The notes beneath the pieces are model-generated. The model did not search any database. It saw only the letters and a program-made list of their open reading frames with translations, and was not told where the DNA came from. Position numbers and translations under genes: made by a program. From the NCBI GenBank assembly GCA_022571825.1, contig JACZXC010000035.1:1-12359 (forward strand): a stretch of 12,359 nucleotides of DNA, in the 5' to 3' direction. This document shows, in pieces, positions 1 through 6,700 of the stretch. This DNA is from Myxococcales bacterium (GTDB lineage: Bacteria; Myxococcota_A; UBA9160; SMWR01). The first letter of the stretch is position 1, and the number at the start of each line of letters is the position of its first letter.

Positions 1-1
1 G

Positions 2-235
2 AAGGTGGCCAGGTTTCAAACGGATGTGGGCGCGTTGATCATCGCGGCCTTGCGCGGCGAGCCTGTCGGCGCGGTTGCATTGCCGTCTGAGCGCGAACAG
101 CAGATCGCGAACGTGCTCCAGCAGGTCTGGTTCTCGTCGCTGATCGGCTGGTCCGCAGGACTCCACGGTCAGTCGGCCATCGTCGATACGACCCGCACCG
201 CAGCCCGATTGTTGCTGGAAAACGGCGCGGCCTAG
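2..235 (+). CDS. TetR-family regulator, C-terminal part (KstR-like), 5' truncated by window edge
   Basis: The reading frame is open from base 2 to the TAG at 233-235, giving about 77 residues of a C-terminal ligand-binding domain; the N-terminal helix-turn-helix lies outside the window. The tail has the pattern IA-x-V-x3-VW-x-S-x-L-x2-W followed by a final A-x-RLLL helix. From memory this aligns without gaps to the end of mycobacterial KstR, the TetR repressor of cholesterol catabolism, which senses steroid CoA thioesters. The gene converges on the FadE27-like gene with a 16-bp gap. Three KstR-type operators occur in this window, so it is the natural candidate for the local repressor. The fold assignment is fairly safe. 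The KstR identity is inferred from a short C-terminal stretch, and another TetR steroid regulator is possible. Confidence 0.7.
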   Translation, partial: KVARFQTDVGALIIAALRGEPVGAVALPSEREQQIANVLQQVWFSSLIGWSAGLHGQSAIVDTTRTAARLLLENGAA

Positions 236-251
236 TCTCCGCGCACCGACG

Positions 252-1388
252 TCAGGCCGGCGACGTCAGGGAGCCGTCCGCCAGACCGGCGGCCAGTGTC
301 TCGAGTTGGACCGCTGCAGAGCCGAGGGTCAGCTCGTTCTGCTTCGCCCACAGGTAGTAGCGGTAGAGGGGGTAGTCGACGTCGATTCCGATTCCGCCGT
401 GGAGGTGCTGGGCGGCGTAGCCGACGAATTGCCCGCCTTCGGCGGCCCAGTACTTGGCCACCGCTACCTCCTCGGTCGCCGGCAGTTCTTCGCTAAGTCG
501 CCAGGCCGCGAGCCAAGTCGTCAGGCGCATCGCTTCCACATCGATGAAGGCGTCAGCCGCCCGCGCGTGAACCGCCTGGAAACTTCCGATGGGGCGGTCG
601 AACTGCTTGCGGGTGGTGGTGTACTCGGAGGTCATGCGGAGCGCCTTGTCGGATACGCCCAGCTGGAGGGCGCAGTAGGCAACCGTGGCTCGGTCGGTGA
701 GCCAGTGGACGGCTCGGGCTCCCTCCTCGGGCCCCACCAGGACGTCCGCCCCGGCAACGCTGGCTCCGGAGAGTTCGAGCTGCGAATGCCGTTCGCGATT
801 CGTGGTCTGTTGGGGCGTAAGGCGGACGCCGTCGGTCGCCGGGTCGACCAGAAACAGGGCGACGCCGCCGTCGTCGCTGCTCGCCGGAACCAGGATGCGT
901 TCGGCGACGTGAGCCGCAGGAACACAGATCTTGAGTCCGTCCAGTCGCCAGCAATCGCCGTCCCGCGACGCGATGGTCATGGGCCGGGCCGGCTCTTCGC
1001 TCCCCGCCTCGTGCAGGGCCCCGGTGAGGATGATTTCTCCTTGGGCGACCCCGGGAAGCAGGCGTTGCTTCTGCTCATCGCTACCGAAGCGCGAGACGGG
1101 CAGCGCGCCCAGGACGAGGGTTGGAATCGCCGGAATCGCGGCCACGGCGCGGCCGACTTCCTCCAGCAGTACACTCAGGGTGAAGAATCCCAGATCGCTC
1201 CCGCCGAAGGTTTCGGGCAGACCGACGCCGAGCAGATTGGAACGGGCCAATTCCGCCCAGAGCTCGCGATCGATTCCCTCGTCGCTCGCTTCGATCTGGT
1301 TGAGCCGGTCGTGGGTCGACAAATCCTCGAGGATCTTGCGGGCGAGATTCTGAACCTCGGTCTGCTCCTCGGTCAGGGAGAAATCCAT
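252..1388 (-). CDS. fadE27: Acyl-CoA dehydrogenase, non-catalytic-type subunit (FadE27/ChsE5-like)
   Basis: A 378-residue acyl-CoA dehydrogenase fold protein. It keeps the FAD-contact motif RKQFDRPIGSFQ (residues 260-271) and HGGIGI (330-335). The canonical C-terminal catalytic glutamate (E in YEGTS of MCAD) is replaced by Leu355 in the sequence TLGSA. That is the signature of the FadE27/ChsE5 subunit of alpha2beta2 steroid-CoA dehydrogenases, where the partner supplies the base. The C-terminus (GIDVDYP, then YYLWAKQ) also resembles mycobacterial FadE27. The ATG at 1388 follows a GGAG about 5 nt upstream. The gene lies 25 bp downstream of the FadE26-like gene on the same strand, the same order as in M. 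tuberculosis. Expected role: alpha,beta-dehydrogenation of a steroid side-chain acyl-CoA in the cytoplasm. Confidence 0.88.
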   Translation of the reverse strand: MDFSLTEEQTEVQNLARKILEDLSTHDRLNQIEASDEGIDRELWAELARSNLLGVGLPETFGGSDLGFFTLSVLLEEVGRAVAAIPAIPTLVLGALPVSRFGSDEQKQRLLPGVAQGEIILTGALHEAGSEEPARPMTIASRDGDCWRLDGLKICVPAAHVAERILVPASSDDGGVALFLVDPATDGVRLTPQQTTNRERHSQLELSGASVAGADVLVGPEEGARAVHWLTDRATVAYCALQLGVSDKALRMTSEYTTTRKQFDRPIGSFQAVHARAADAFIDVEAMRLTTWLAAWRLSEELPATEEVAVAKYWAAEGGQFVGYAAQHLHGGIGIDVDYPLYRYYLWAKQNELTLGSAAVQLETLAAGLADGSLTSPA

Positions 1389-1413
1389 GGGTACTCCGTG
1401 GGTCTGAGCCCGC

Positions 1414-2589
1414 TCAGCTCTTGTAGTGGGGCATACCGAGGGCCGTCATCGCGATGATGTCGCGCTGTACCTCGTTGGTTCCGGCGCCGAAGGTCAGGAT
1501 CAGCGCGTTGCGGTACATCGCTTCCACCTTTCCACGCATTACCGCTCCGGGTGAGTCGGCCATCACCGTGCCCAGGCTCCCGAAAATCTCGAGCAGGGCT
1601 CGGTAAGCCTCCACAAAGAACTCGCTGCCGAATACCTTCACGGCGGAAGCGTCGGCGGGGTGGAGTTGGCTGTGCTGGAGGGCCCAGGCCTGCTTCCAGT
1701 TCATCAGCCGAAGCGCTTCGAGCTTGGCGTGGACGCGCGCCAGGTTCGACTGCACCCAGGGCTGGTCGATCACGCGACGGCCGTCGGCGAGCTTGGTCTC
1801 GTGGGCCCAACTCCGCGCTTCTTCGAGCAGGCGACAGACGGGACCCACATTCATGAGGGATACGCGCTCGTGGTTGAGCTGGCCCGTGATCAGGGACCAG
1901 CCGTTGTTTTCACCGCCGATCAGGTTTTCGGCGGGTACCCGCACGTCTTCGTAGAAGGTGGCGTTGGTCCGAATCCCCCCGATGGTGGTGATGGATGTGA
2001 TCTTGAAACCCGGCGCGATCGTGGGGACGAGAAACATCGAGATGCCGCGGTGTTTCTTGGCCCGCGGGTCCGTCCGGGCCGCCAGCCAGATGTAGTCGGC
2101 GTAGTCGGCCAGACTGGTCCACATCTTTGCGCCGTTGATGACCCATTCGTCGCCGACTCGCTCGGCCTTGGTCTTCAGGGACGCCAGATCGGTTCCGGCC
2201 TCGGCTTCGGAGTAGCCGATCGCGAAGTGAAGCTCCCCGCGTAGGATCCGCGGAAGGAACTCCTGCTTCTGTTCTTCCGTCCCATACCGCATGAGCGTCG
2301 GGCCGACGGTGTTGAGGGTCAGGAAGGGCAGGGGGAATCCGCTCCGCTGGACCTCGTCGCTGAAAATGAAGTGGTCGAGGGGGCCGCGAGCCTGCCCCCC
2401 GTACTCGGTGGGCCAGCCGACGCCGAGCAGGCCGTCCTTGCCCATCTGGCGCAGGGCCTTGTGGTAGCCGGGGCTGCCGCCCTCGCTCCCCCGCATTTCC
2501 TCCAGGAGTTCGGGGGTGATCAGCTTGGCGAAGTATGCGCGCAACTCGTCGCGGAAGGCCTTTTGTTCAGGGGTGAGATCGAGATACAT
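1414..2589 (-). CDS. fadE26: Acyl-CoA dehydrogenase, catalytic subunit (FadE26/ChsE4-like)
   Basis: 391 residues from the ATG at 2589, which has GAGG 4 nt upstream; the frame is open another 33 codons upstream but without family-like sequence. Motifs: GYSEAEAGTD (125-134), the acyl-CoA/FAD loop; NHERVSL with Glu241, the alternative catalytic base used by FadE26/ChsE4; and FGAGTNEVQRDII near the C-terminus, where Ala369 occupies the MCAD glutamate position. Many stretches (MWTSL, AKKHRGIS, NLARVHAK, SPADAS-type, TNEVQRDII) agree with remembered M. tuberculosis FadE26. In that organism FadE26 and FadE27 form an alpha2beta2 enzyme that starts beta-oxidation of the cholesterol C26 acyl-CoA. Here it leads a two-gene operon behind an operator-controlled promoter divergent from the ferredoxin gene, as fadE26 is from fdxD in M. 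tuberculosis. Confidence 0.92.
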   Translation of the reverse strand: MYLDLTPEQKAFRDELRAYFAKLITPELLEEMRGSEGGSPGYHKALRQMGKDGLLGVGWPTEYGGQARGPLDHFIFSDEVQRSGFPLPFLTLNTVGPTLMRYGTEEQKQEFLPRILRGELHFAIGYSEAEAGTDLASLKTKAERVGDEWVINGAKMWTSLADYADYIWLAARTDPRAKKHRGISMFLVPTIAPGFKITSITTIGGIRTNATFYEDVRVPAENLIGGENNGWSLITGQLNHERVSLMNVGPVCRLLEEARSWAHETKLADGRRVIDQPWVQSNLARVHAKLEALRLMNWKQAWALQHSQLHPADASAVKVFGSEFFVEAYRALLEIFGSLGTVMADSPGAVMRGKVEAMYRNALILTFGAGTNEVQRDIIAMTALGMPHYKS

Positions 2590-2664
2590 GGGGCCTCGGT
2601 TCCGGGATGATGAGCGATACCCCGCGACGATCGATCGAGTGTCGGGCGCTTCTCGCGGGCCGTG

Positions 2665-2678
2665 TGAAACGTGTTCTA
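2665..2678 (-). promoter_or_regulatory. KstR-type operator 1 (fadE26 side)
   Basis: The + strand reads TGAAACGTGTTCTA, an exact match to the published KstR consensus TnnAACnnGTTnnA. Read in the fadE26 direction, it begins 8 nt after a candidate -10 hexamer, so a bound repressor would cover the transcription start. The 15-bp core GTGAAACGTGTTCTA (2664-2678) recurs exactly, inverted, at 8324-8338. Confidence 0.75.
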
Positions 2679-2686
2679 GTCGCCCC

Positions 2687-2715
2687 ACTATGTCCTCGGC
2701 GGGTCCGGCTGTCCA
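2687..2715 (-). promoter_or_regulatory. Candidate promoter of the fadE26-fadE27 operon
   Basis: On the minus strand a -35-like TGGACA (2710-2715, one mismatch to TTGACA) is followed after 17 bp by a -10-like CATAGT (2687-2692, four of six matches to TATAAT). The predicted start, near 2680, abuts operator 1. The first bases after the -10 (TGG) and the operator distance resemble the hydratase promoter at 8309-8337. Confidence 0.5.
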
Positions 2716-2724
2716 GCGGATCCC

Positions 2725-2753
2725 TTGCCCGGGGCGATACGACGTGTTCTAAT
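2725..2753 (+). promoter_or_regulatory. Candidate promoter of the ferredoxin-dehydrogenase operon
   Basis: A -35-like TTGCCC (2725-2730, four of six) is separated by 17 bp from a -10-like TCTAAT (2748-2753, five of six). Operator 2 overlaps the -10, a geometry that would block polymerase binding. The predicted start near 2760 leaves a leader of about 35 nt before the ferredoxin ATG. Confidence 0.5.
2738..2751 (+). promoter_or_regulatory. KstR-type operator 2 (ferredoxin side)
   Basis: The sequence TACGACGTGTTCTA matches TnnAACnnGTTnnA except for G in place of the first A. The half-site ACGTGTTCTA is identical to that in operator 1, and the following AAT continues the operator form remembered from mycobacteria. 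Its centre is 73 bp from that of operator 1, and it overlaps the candidate -10 of the rightward promoter. Confidence 0.6.
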
Positions 2754-2795
2754 TCGATTTTGAGCAGCAAGGGACTCGAAGACGGGAGTTTTTTC

Positions 2796-2990
2796 ATGAA
2801 GATCGTGATTGACTACGACCTTTGCGAATCCAATGCCGTCTGCATGGACGTCTGTCCCGCGTGTTTCCGCGTCGAGGAAGACGACACACTCACCGTTCTG
2901 ATCGAAAATCCGCCCCAAGATCTGCGCCCCAAGGTCGACGAGGCGGTGCGTCTCTGCCCGCGACAGGCGATCTCGCTCGTCGAGGGTTGA
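2796..2990 (+). CDS. fdxD: FdxD-like [3Fe-4S]/[4Fe-4S] ferredoxin
   Basis: 64 residues. The ATG at 2796 is preceded by GGGAG (2784-2788) with 7 nt spacing, which favours it over the longer upstream frame starting at 2607. The cluster motif is CESNAVC: Cys10 and Cys16, with Asn13 where a [4Fe-4S] ferredoxin has its second cysteine, and distal Cys54 in LCPRQA. This is the short single-cluster ferredoxin type used by actinobacterial P450s, and remembered FdxD has the closely similar CEGNAVC. Cys20 and Cys23 are additional; the family usually has Ala-Pro around there. It is divergent from fadE26, as fdxD is in M. tuberculosis, and 13 bp upstream of a dehydrogenase gene on its own strand. Likely role: electron donor to a sterol-oxidising P450, none of which is encoded here. 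Confidence 0.88.
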   Translation: MKIVIDYDLCESNAVCMDVCPACFRVEEDDTLTVLIENPPQDLRPKVDEAVRLCPRQAISLVEG

Positions 2991-3003
2991 TCCGCCCGCC
3001 GGA

Positions 3004-4191
3004 ATGGACTTCAGCGATTCGCCCCACGAGGCGGCGTTCCGCGCCGAGGTGCGCGGATTCCTCGATCGGCACGCGCCCCGGGCGATGCCCGACTATTTCG
3101 ACGATCGGATCGACGTCGAGACCTTCGTCGCGGAGTCCGTCCGCTGGCAGAAGACGCTCTGTGCCCACGGTTGGGCGGCGATCAGCTGGCCCCGTGAAGT
3201 CGGGGGGCGGGGGCTCGGACCCCTCGAGCAGATCATCTGGAACCAGGAGCTGACGCGATCGGGACTCGGGGATTCGCTGTTCCTGGTCGCGATCGGCCTG
3301 GCCGGCCCCACGATCATCGCCCACGGCGACGCGGATCAAAAGCGCTGTTACCTCGACCCGATGCTCCGTGGCGAAGCCATGTGGTGTCAGCTCTTCAGCG
3401 AACCGGGGGCCGGCTCGGACCTCGCGGCCCTCGCGACCCGCGCCACTCGCGAAGGCGACGAATGGGTGGTGACGGGTCAGAAGACCTGGTGCTCCGGGGG
3501 CCATCATGCCGACATGGGCATGCTGCTGGCGCGGACCGATGCGACGGTGCCCAAGCACGACGGCATTACCTACTTCCTTCTCGACATGCGCTCGCCGGGG
3601 GTCGAGGTGCGGCCCCTGCGCGACATGGCCGGAGGCACCCACTTCAACCAGGTATTCCTGAACGAGGTACGCGTTCCGGATGCGAATCGCCTCGGCCCGG
3701 TGGGAGGCGGCTGGAAGGTCGCGATGACTACGCTGATGAACGAACGCATGGCCATGGGTGGCTTCGAGCGACTCTTCTCCTTCGACGAGCTGATCGAACA
3801 CGCCCGCGAAAATCGCCAGCGGCTCGATCCCGGTACCCGCGACGAGCTGGCTCGGCTCTATACCTGGGTGCGAACCCTCGAGCTGCTGAATGCCCGAGTG
3901 GTCACCAAGCTCGGCCGCGGCGAGATGCCGATAGCGGAGAGCTCGGTCATGAAGCTCTCGATCGCGCGTATCGCCACCAAGGTGGCGGAGCTGGGAATGG
4001 ATCTGCTGGGGCCCGATGCGCTGAAGAGACGCGGTCCCTGGCAGAATCGCTTTCTGGGGGCGCCGGCCATTCACATCGCGGGCGGCACCGACGAGATTCA
4101 GAAGAACGTGGCGGCGGAACGCGTACTGGGGTTACCCCGCGATCCCCAGACCGACCGCGACCTCCCGTTCGATCGGATTCCCAGAAGCTAG
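3004..4191 (+). CDS. Acyl-CoA dehydrogenase, catalytic-type subunit of a second pair
   Basis: A 395-residue acyl-CoA dehydrogenase. It has the FSEPGAGSD loop (131-139) and Glu247 in the helix motif LMNERMAMGG, which aligns with the relocated base (NHERVSL) of the FadE26 type. At the usual C-terminal catalytic site (AGGTDEIQKN) Gly360 stands where MCAD has glutamate. These features fit the catalytic subunit of a heterotetrameric FadE (FadE29/FadE24-type), not a homotetrameric MCAD. The ATG at 3004 lies 13 bp after the ferredoxin stop with only a weak GGA before it, so translation probably depends on the upstream gene. The likely partner lacking the base is the gene at 5569-6699 on the other strand. 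The substrate is unknown; context suggests a later round of side-chain oxidation. Confidence 0.85.
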   Translation: MDFSDSPHEAAFRAEVRGFLDRHAPRAMPDYFDDRIDVETFVAESVRWQKTLCAHGWAAISWPREVGGRGLGPLEQIIWNQELTRSGLGDSLFLVAIGLAGPTIIAHGDADQKRCYLDPMLRGEAMWCQLFSEPGAGSDLAALATRATREGDEWVVTGQKTWCSGGHHADMGMLLARTDATVPKHDGITYFLLDMRSPGVEVRPLRDMAGGTHFNQVFLNEVRVPDANRLGPVGGGWKVAMTTLMNERMAMGGFERLFSFDELIEHARENRQRLDPGTRDELARLYTWVRTLELLNARVVTKLGRGEMPIAESSVMKLSIARIATKVAELGMDLLGPDALKRRGPWQNRFLGAPAIHIAGGTDEIQKNVAAERVLGLPRDPQTDRDLPFDRIPRS

Positions 4192-4597
4192 AGGTCTGCG
4201 CGCTCAAGCGACGCCGGGGACGGTCGTGTAGATTCGATCGGCGAGCGCAACCCGGATGGGAGCCCGGCTTCTTGTTCCGACAACCGACAGGACGCGCTGA
4301 CAGTACGTCTCCGCGGGGGAGTCGCGCCGATCGGCGCGGGCCATCCTCTCCGAAGAAGCCGATATCGCGTGTGCGGGCGCGATCTCCATCGCGATCTTCT
4401 GGCCCCTGATCGTGTTCGGCTTTCCCGGCGCCAGCGAGTTGGAGTCGAACAACGCGGCTACGGCACGTCTGAATGTTCAGATGCTCGGCTTGCCCGCCAT
4501 CCTGAATTTCCCGCATTTCTTCGCCTCCTATTGGCTCGTGTACCGGTCGCGGGAGAGCACGCTTCGGCACAAGTGGGCCTCGATCTACCTGCCGAGC

Positions 4598-4601
4598 CTT
4601 G
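4598..4601 (+). other. Frameshift site 1 (apparent extra T)
   Basis: Upstream of this point the membrane-protein frame has codon starts at positions congruent to 2 modulo 3; downstream it has starts divisible by 3. Deleting one T of 4599-4600 turns AGC-CTT-GAC into AGC-CTG-ACC and keeps a continuous hydrophobic helix. Confidence 0.55.
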
Positions 4602-5097
4602 ACCGGACTCTGGTGCATTGGAGCGGTGGCACTGAGTGCCATGGGGGTCTCGTCTCTCGGCGTCCATCTGATCTACTTCGCGAACGGCGTGTACCTGGCC
4701 TGGCACTACACGGGTCAGGCCTGGGGCATGATGGTCAGCTTCTCGATTCTCGAGGAAACCCCGTTTGCGGAGGAGGAAAAGCGTTGGCTGCGAGGCAGCC
4801 TGTTCATTCTGATAGCGTGGCACGTCGCCTGGGTCCTCAATCTCGTGCCGGGTCTCGGCCCGATCTACGACGTTGTTCACACCGCGTTTCCCTTCCTCAC
4901 GGCAGGGATCGGGGTCTCGTTCGCAGTCGGGTCGATCGGTTTCTTGAAGATGAGCCGCCGCATCGGACGGCGGCCCGCGGCTCGGATCCTGGTGCCGTGG
5001 CTGGCGATCTATTGCTGGTATGCCCTGATGGCCCGCTACCCCTTTGGCATCATCCTCGTCCAGCTGGCCCACGCTCTTCAATATCTTCCGTTCACCG

Positions 5098-5102
5098 CCC
5101 CC
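5098..5102 (+). other. Frameshift site 2 (apparent missing C in a C5 run)
   Basis: The middle segment ends at TGA 5112-5114, shortly after this homopolymer. Adding a sixth C gives ACC-GCC-CCC-CGT-GTC-GAG, which joins the frame to the intact C-terminal segment. The net effect of the two sites is zero, as expected for two indel errors or a suppressor pair. Confidence 0.55.
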
Positions 5103-5568
5103 GTGTCGAGCTGAATCGAACTCGGGCCTCGAGTTCGGGCTCGCCGCGCGCTTATCTGATCGGGGCCCTGGGCTGCTTCGTCGTGGCGCTGCCGGTCTTC
5201 TTCGGGGTTCCCCAGATGCAGGGAGATTTTCCCCTCTGGATCAGTGCCGAGCCCACCGGCGCCATGGGACTCTCCGCGCTTTTTCTCGTCGCCGCGCTGT
5301 GGTTTCGGCACCGTCCGGATCCGGTGCGGATGCTCTCGCTGGGTGTGATCGTCCTGATCGGCGGTTGCTCGCTCTTCTGGTTTCTGGTGTCCTTCGTGAC
5401 CCAGAGTCTGGCGTCGCTCCTGGACGTTCCCCCCGCGGCACTCGGCACGGTCCAGGCCATCACGGCGTTCCTGAGTATCCACCACTACTTTGCCGACGGG
5501 GTGCTCTGGAAGCTCAGAAATCCCGAGGTGCGGGGGCAGCTCTTTGCCCACCTGGAACCGAAGCCGAC

Positions 5569-6699
5569 CTAGAATCCCTTGAGTCGAGCGATCCGCTGGC
5601 GGTGGTGGGCGGCGCCGCCGAACAGAGTCCGATTCCACCGCGCGCGTTTGTAGTGGAGTTGGGGTTCGGCTTCCCAGGTGAATCCGACGCCTCCGTGAAT
5701 CTGGACGTTCTCCGAGGCGGCTCGCACATAGGCATCGCCGCAGAAGGACCGCGCGACGCTCGCGGCCAGTGGAAGCTGCTCGCTTTGCTCCGCGGCGGCC
5801 CAGCTCGCGAAGTAGGCGACGGACTTGGCGCTCTCGACCTCGAGGAGTACCTCGGCGCACTTGTGCTTGATGGCCTGGAAGGATCCGATCGGGCGCGCGA
5901 ACTGGACACGGGTGCGCGCGTACTCCACCGCGGCATCCAGGCAGCGCTGCGTTCCTCCCACGCTCTCGGCGGCGAGGCAGACGCTGGCCTGGTCGAGGGT
6001 GCGCTCCAGGGCCGCCGCCGCCCCCCCCGGCTCGCCGAGCAGCTCTCCGCGGACCCCTTCGAAGTGGAGGTCTGCGATCCTTCGGGTCGGGTCGAGGGGA
6101 TCGACGGGAACGGCTTCCAGACCGGGGTCGTCGCTTCTCACGGCGATCAGCGATAAGCCCGTCTCTCCCCGGGTTCCGGCGATCCGCGCCACCACCAGGA
6201 CGAGGTCCGCCAGCGCGCCGTCGGTGACCAGCCGCTTGACTCCGTCGAGGATCCAGTCGTCGCCGTCCCGGCGGAGCTCGAGGTCTACCGACGCCGGATT
6301 CCAGCTCCCGCTTTCGTCGACCAACGCCAGGGTGGCCACGGTCTCTCCCTTGGAGATCCCCGGGAGCAGCGCCGCCTTCTGTTTCTCGGAGCCCGCATTG
6401 AGGATGGCGTTGGCCCCGAGGCACACGGTCGAAAAATAGGGCGAGCAGAGCAGGACCCGGCCCATCTCTTCGAAGACGATGCCGAGCTCGAGGAAGCCAA
6501 AGCCTTGGCCCCCGTAGGACTCCGGGATCTGCACGCCCTGGAGGCCGAGCTCACAAGCCATCTGCTTCCAGACCGCGGGGTCGAAGCCCTCGGGAGTCTC
6601 GGTCAGGCGGAAGACCTCGGCGGTCGGTGACCTCGCCTCCAGGAAGCGACGCAGCGTCTCGCGGAACGCCTCTTGCTCCTCGCTGAACGCGAAGTTCAT
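5569..6699 (-). CDS. Acyl-CoA dehydrogenase, non-catalytic-type subunit of the second pair
   Basis: 376 residues from the ATG at 6699; the frame is open upstream but overlaps the ligase gene. It retains the FAD-binding motif RTRVQFARPIGSFQ (262-275) and HGGVGF (335-340). The catalytic glutamate position is Phe360 in LFGGAAHHR, and the helix that carries the alternative base in FadE26 reads TLDQASVCL with no NER/HER motif. It therefore looks like the base-less, FAD-holding subunit of an alpha2beta2 enzyme (FadE28/FadE18-type). The ATG lies one base after the ligase stop codon, so the two are probably translationally coupled. The natural partner is the dehydrogenase at 3004-4191. Its stop codon overlaps the stop of the convergent membrane-protein gene in a shared CTAG (5569-5572). 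Confidence 0.86.
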   Translation of the reverse strand: MNFAFSEEQEAFRETLRRFLEARSPTAEVFRLTETPEGFDPAVWKQMACELGLQGVQIPESYGGQGFGFLELGIVFEEMGRVLLCSPYFSTVCLGANAILNAGSEKQKAALLPGISKGETVATLALVDESGSWNPASVDLELRRDGDDWILDGVKRLVTDGALADLVLVVARIAGTRGETGLSLIAVRSDDPGLEAVPVDPLDPTRRIADLHFEGVRGELLGEPGGAAAALERTLDQASVCLAAESVGGTQRCLDAAVEYARTRVQFARPIGSFQAIKHKCAEVLLEVESAKSVAYFASWAAAEQSEQLPLAASVARSFCGDAYVRAASENVQIHGGVGFTWEAEPQLHYKRARWNRTLFGGAAHHRQRIARLKGF

Positions 6700-6700
6700 G

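Larger units (their letters stand above)
4301..5572 (+). pseudogene. Histidine-rich polytopic membrane protein, interrupted by two compensating frameshifts
   Basis: Coding sequence continues through three segments: 4301-4598 (first frame), about 4599-5102 (frame shifted by +1, readable alone as TTG 4599 to stop 5114), and about 5103-5572 (first frame restored). Removing one T at 4599-4600 joins ...IYLPSL to TGLW..., and adding one C to the run at 5098-5102 joins ...LPFTAP to RVELNR. The repaired protein has roughly eight to nine hydrophobic helices with in-helix histidine motifs: NFPHFFASYW, HYTGQAWG, AHALQYLPF and, near the C-terminus, HHYFADGVLWK. I recognise no named family; the histidine pattern loosely recalls membrane metalloenzymes such as the Brp/Blh carotenoid dioxygenases. 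The start is unclear: GTG 4412 would cut the first helix, and the frame upstream is closed by TGA 4298-4300. It could be a sequencing artefact or a decayed gene. Confidence 0.65.

Noticed and set aside
248..270. Direct repeat of GACGTCAGG near the end of the FadE27-like gene, able to form a short stem
   Set aside because: Only 9 bp, partly coding, no T-tract; not convincing as a terminator or attachment site.
306..1457. A 383-codon open frame on the + strand opposite the FadE27-like gene
   Set aside because: Its product has no recognisable motif, while the minus strand encodes a clear acyl-CoA dehydrogenase. High-GC codon bias keeps antisense frames open.
2890..4074. A 394-codon minus-strand frame opposite the third dehydrogenase
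   Set aside because: Mirror frame of a well-supported gene; low-complexity, arginine/histidine-rich product with no domain.
4256..4300. ATG 4256 as the start of the membrane protein
   Set aside because: In frame with the first segment, but TGA at 4298-4300 closes it after 14 codons. It would work only if that stop is also an error.
5078..6424. A 448-codon minus-strand frame across the membrane-protein and dehydrogenase genes
   Set aside because: Arginine/proline/glycine-rich shadow translation out of frame with the real gene on the same strand.
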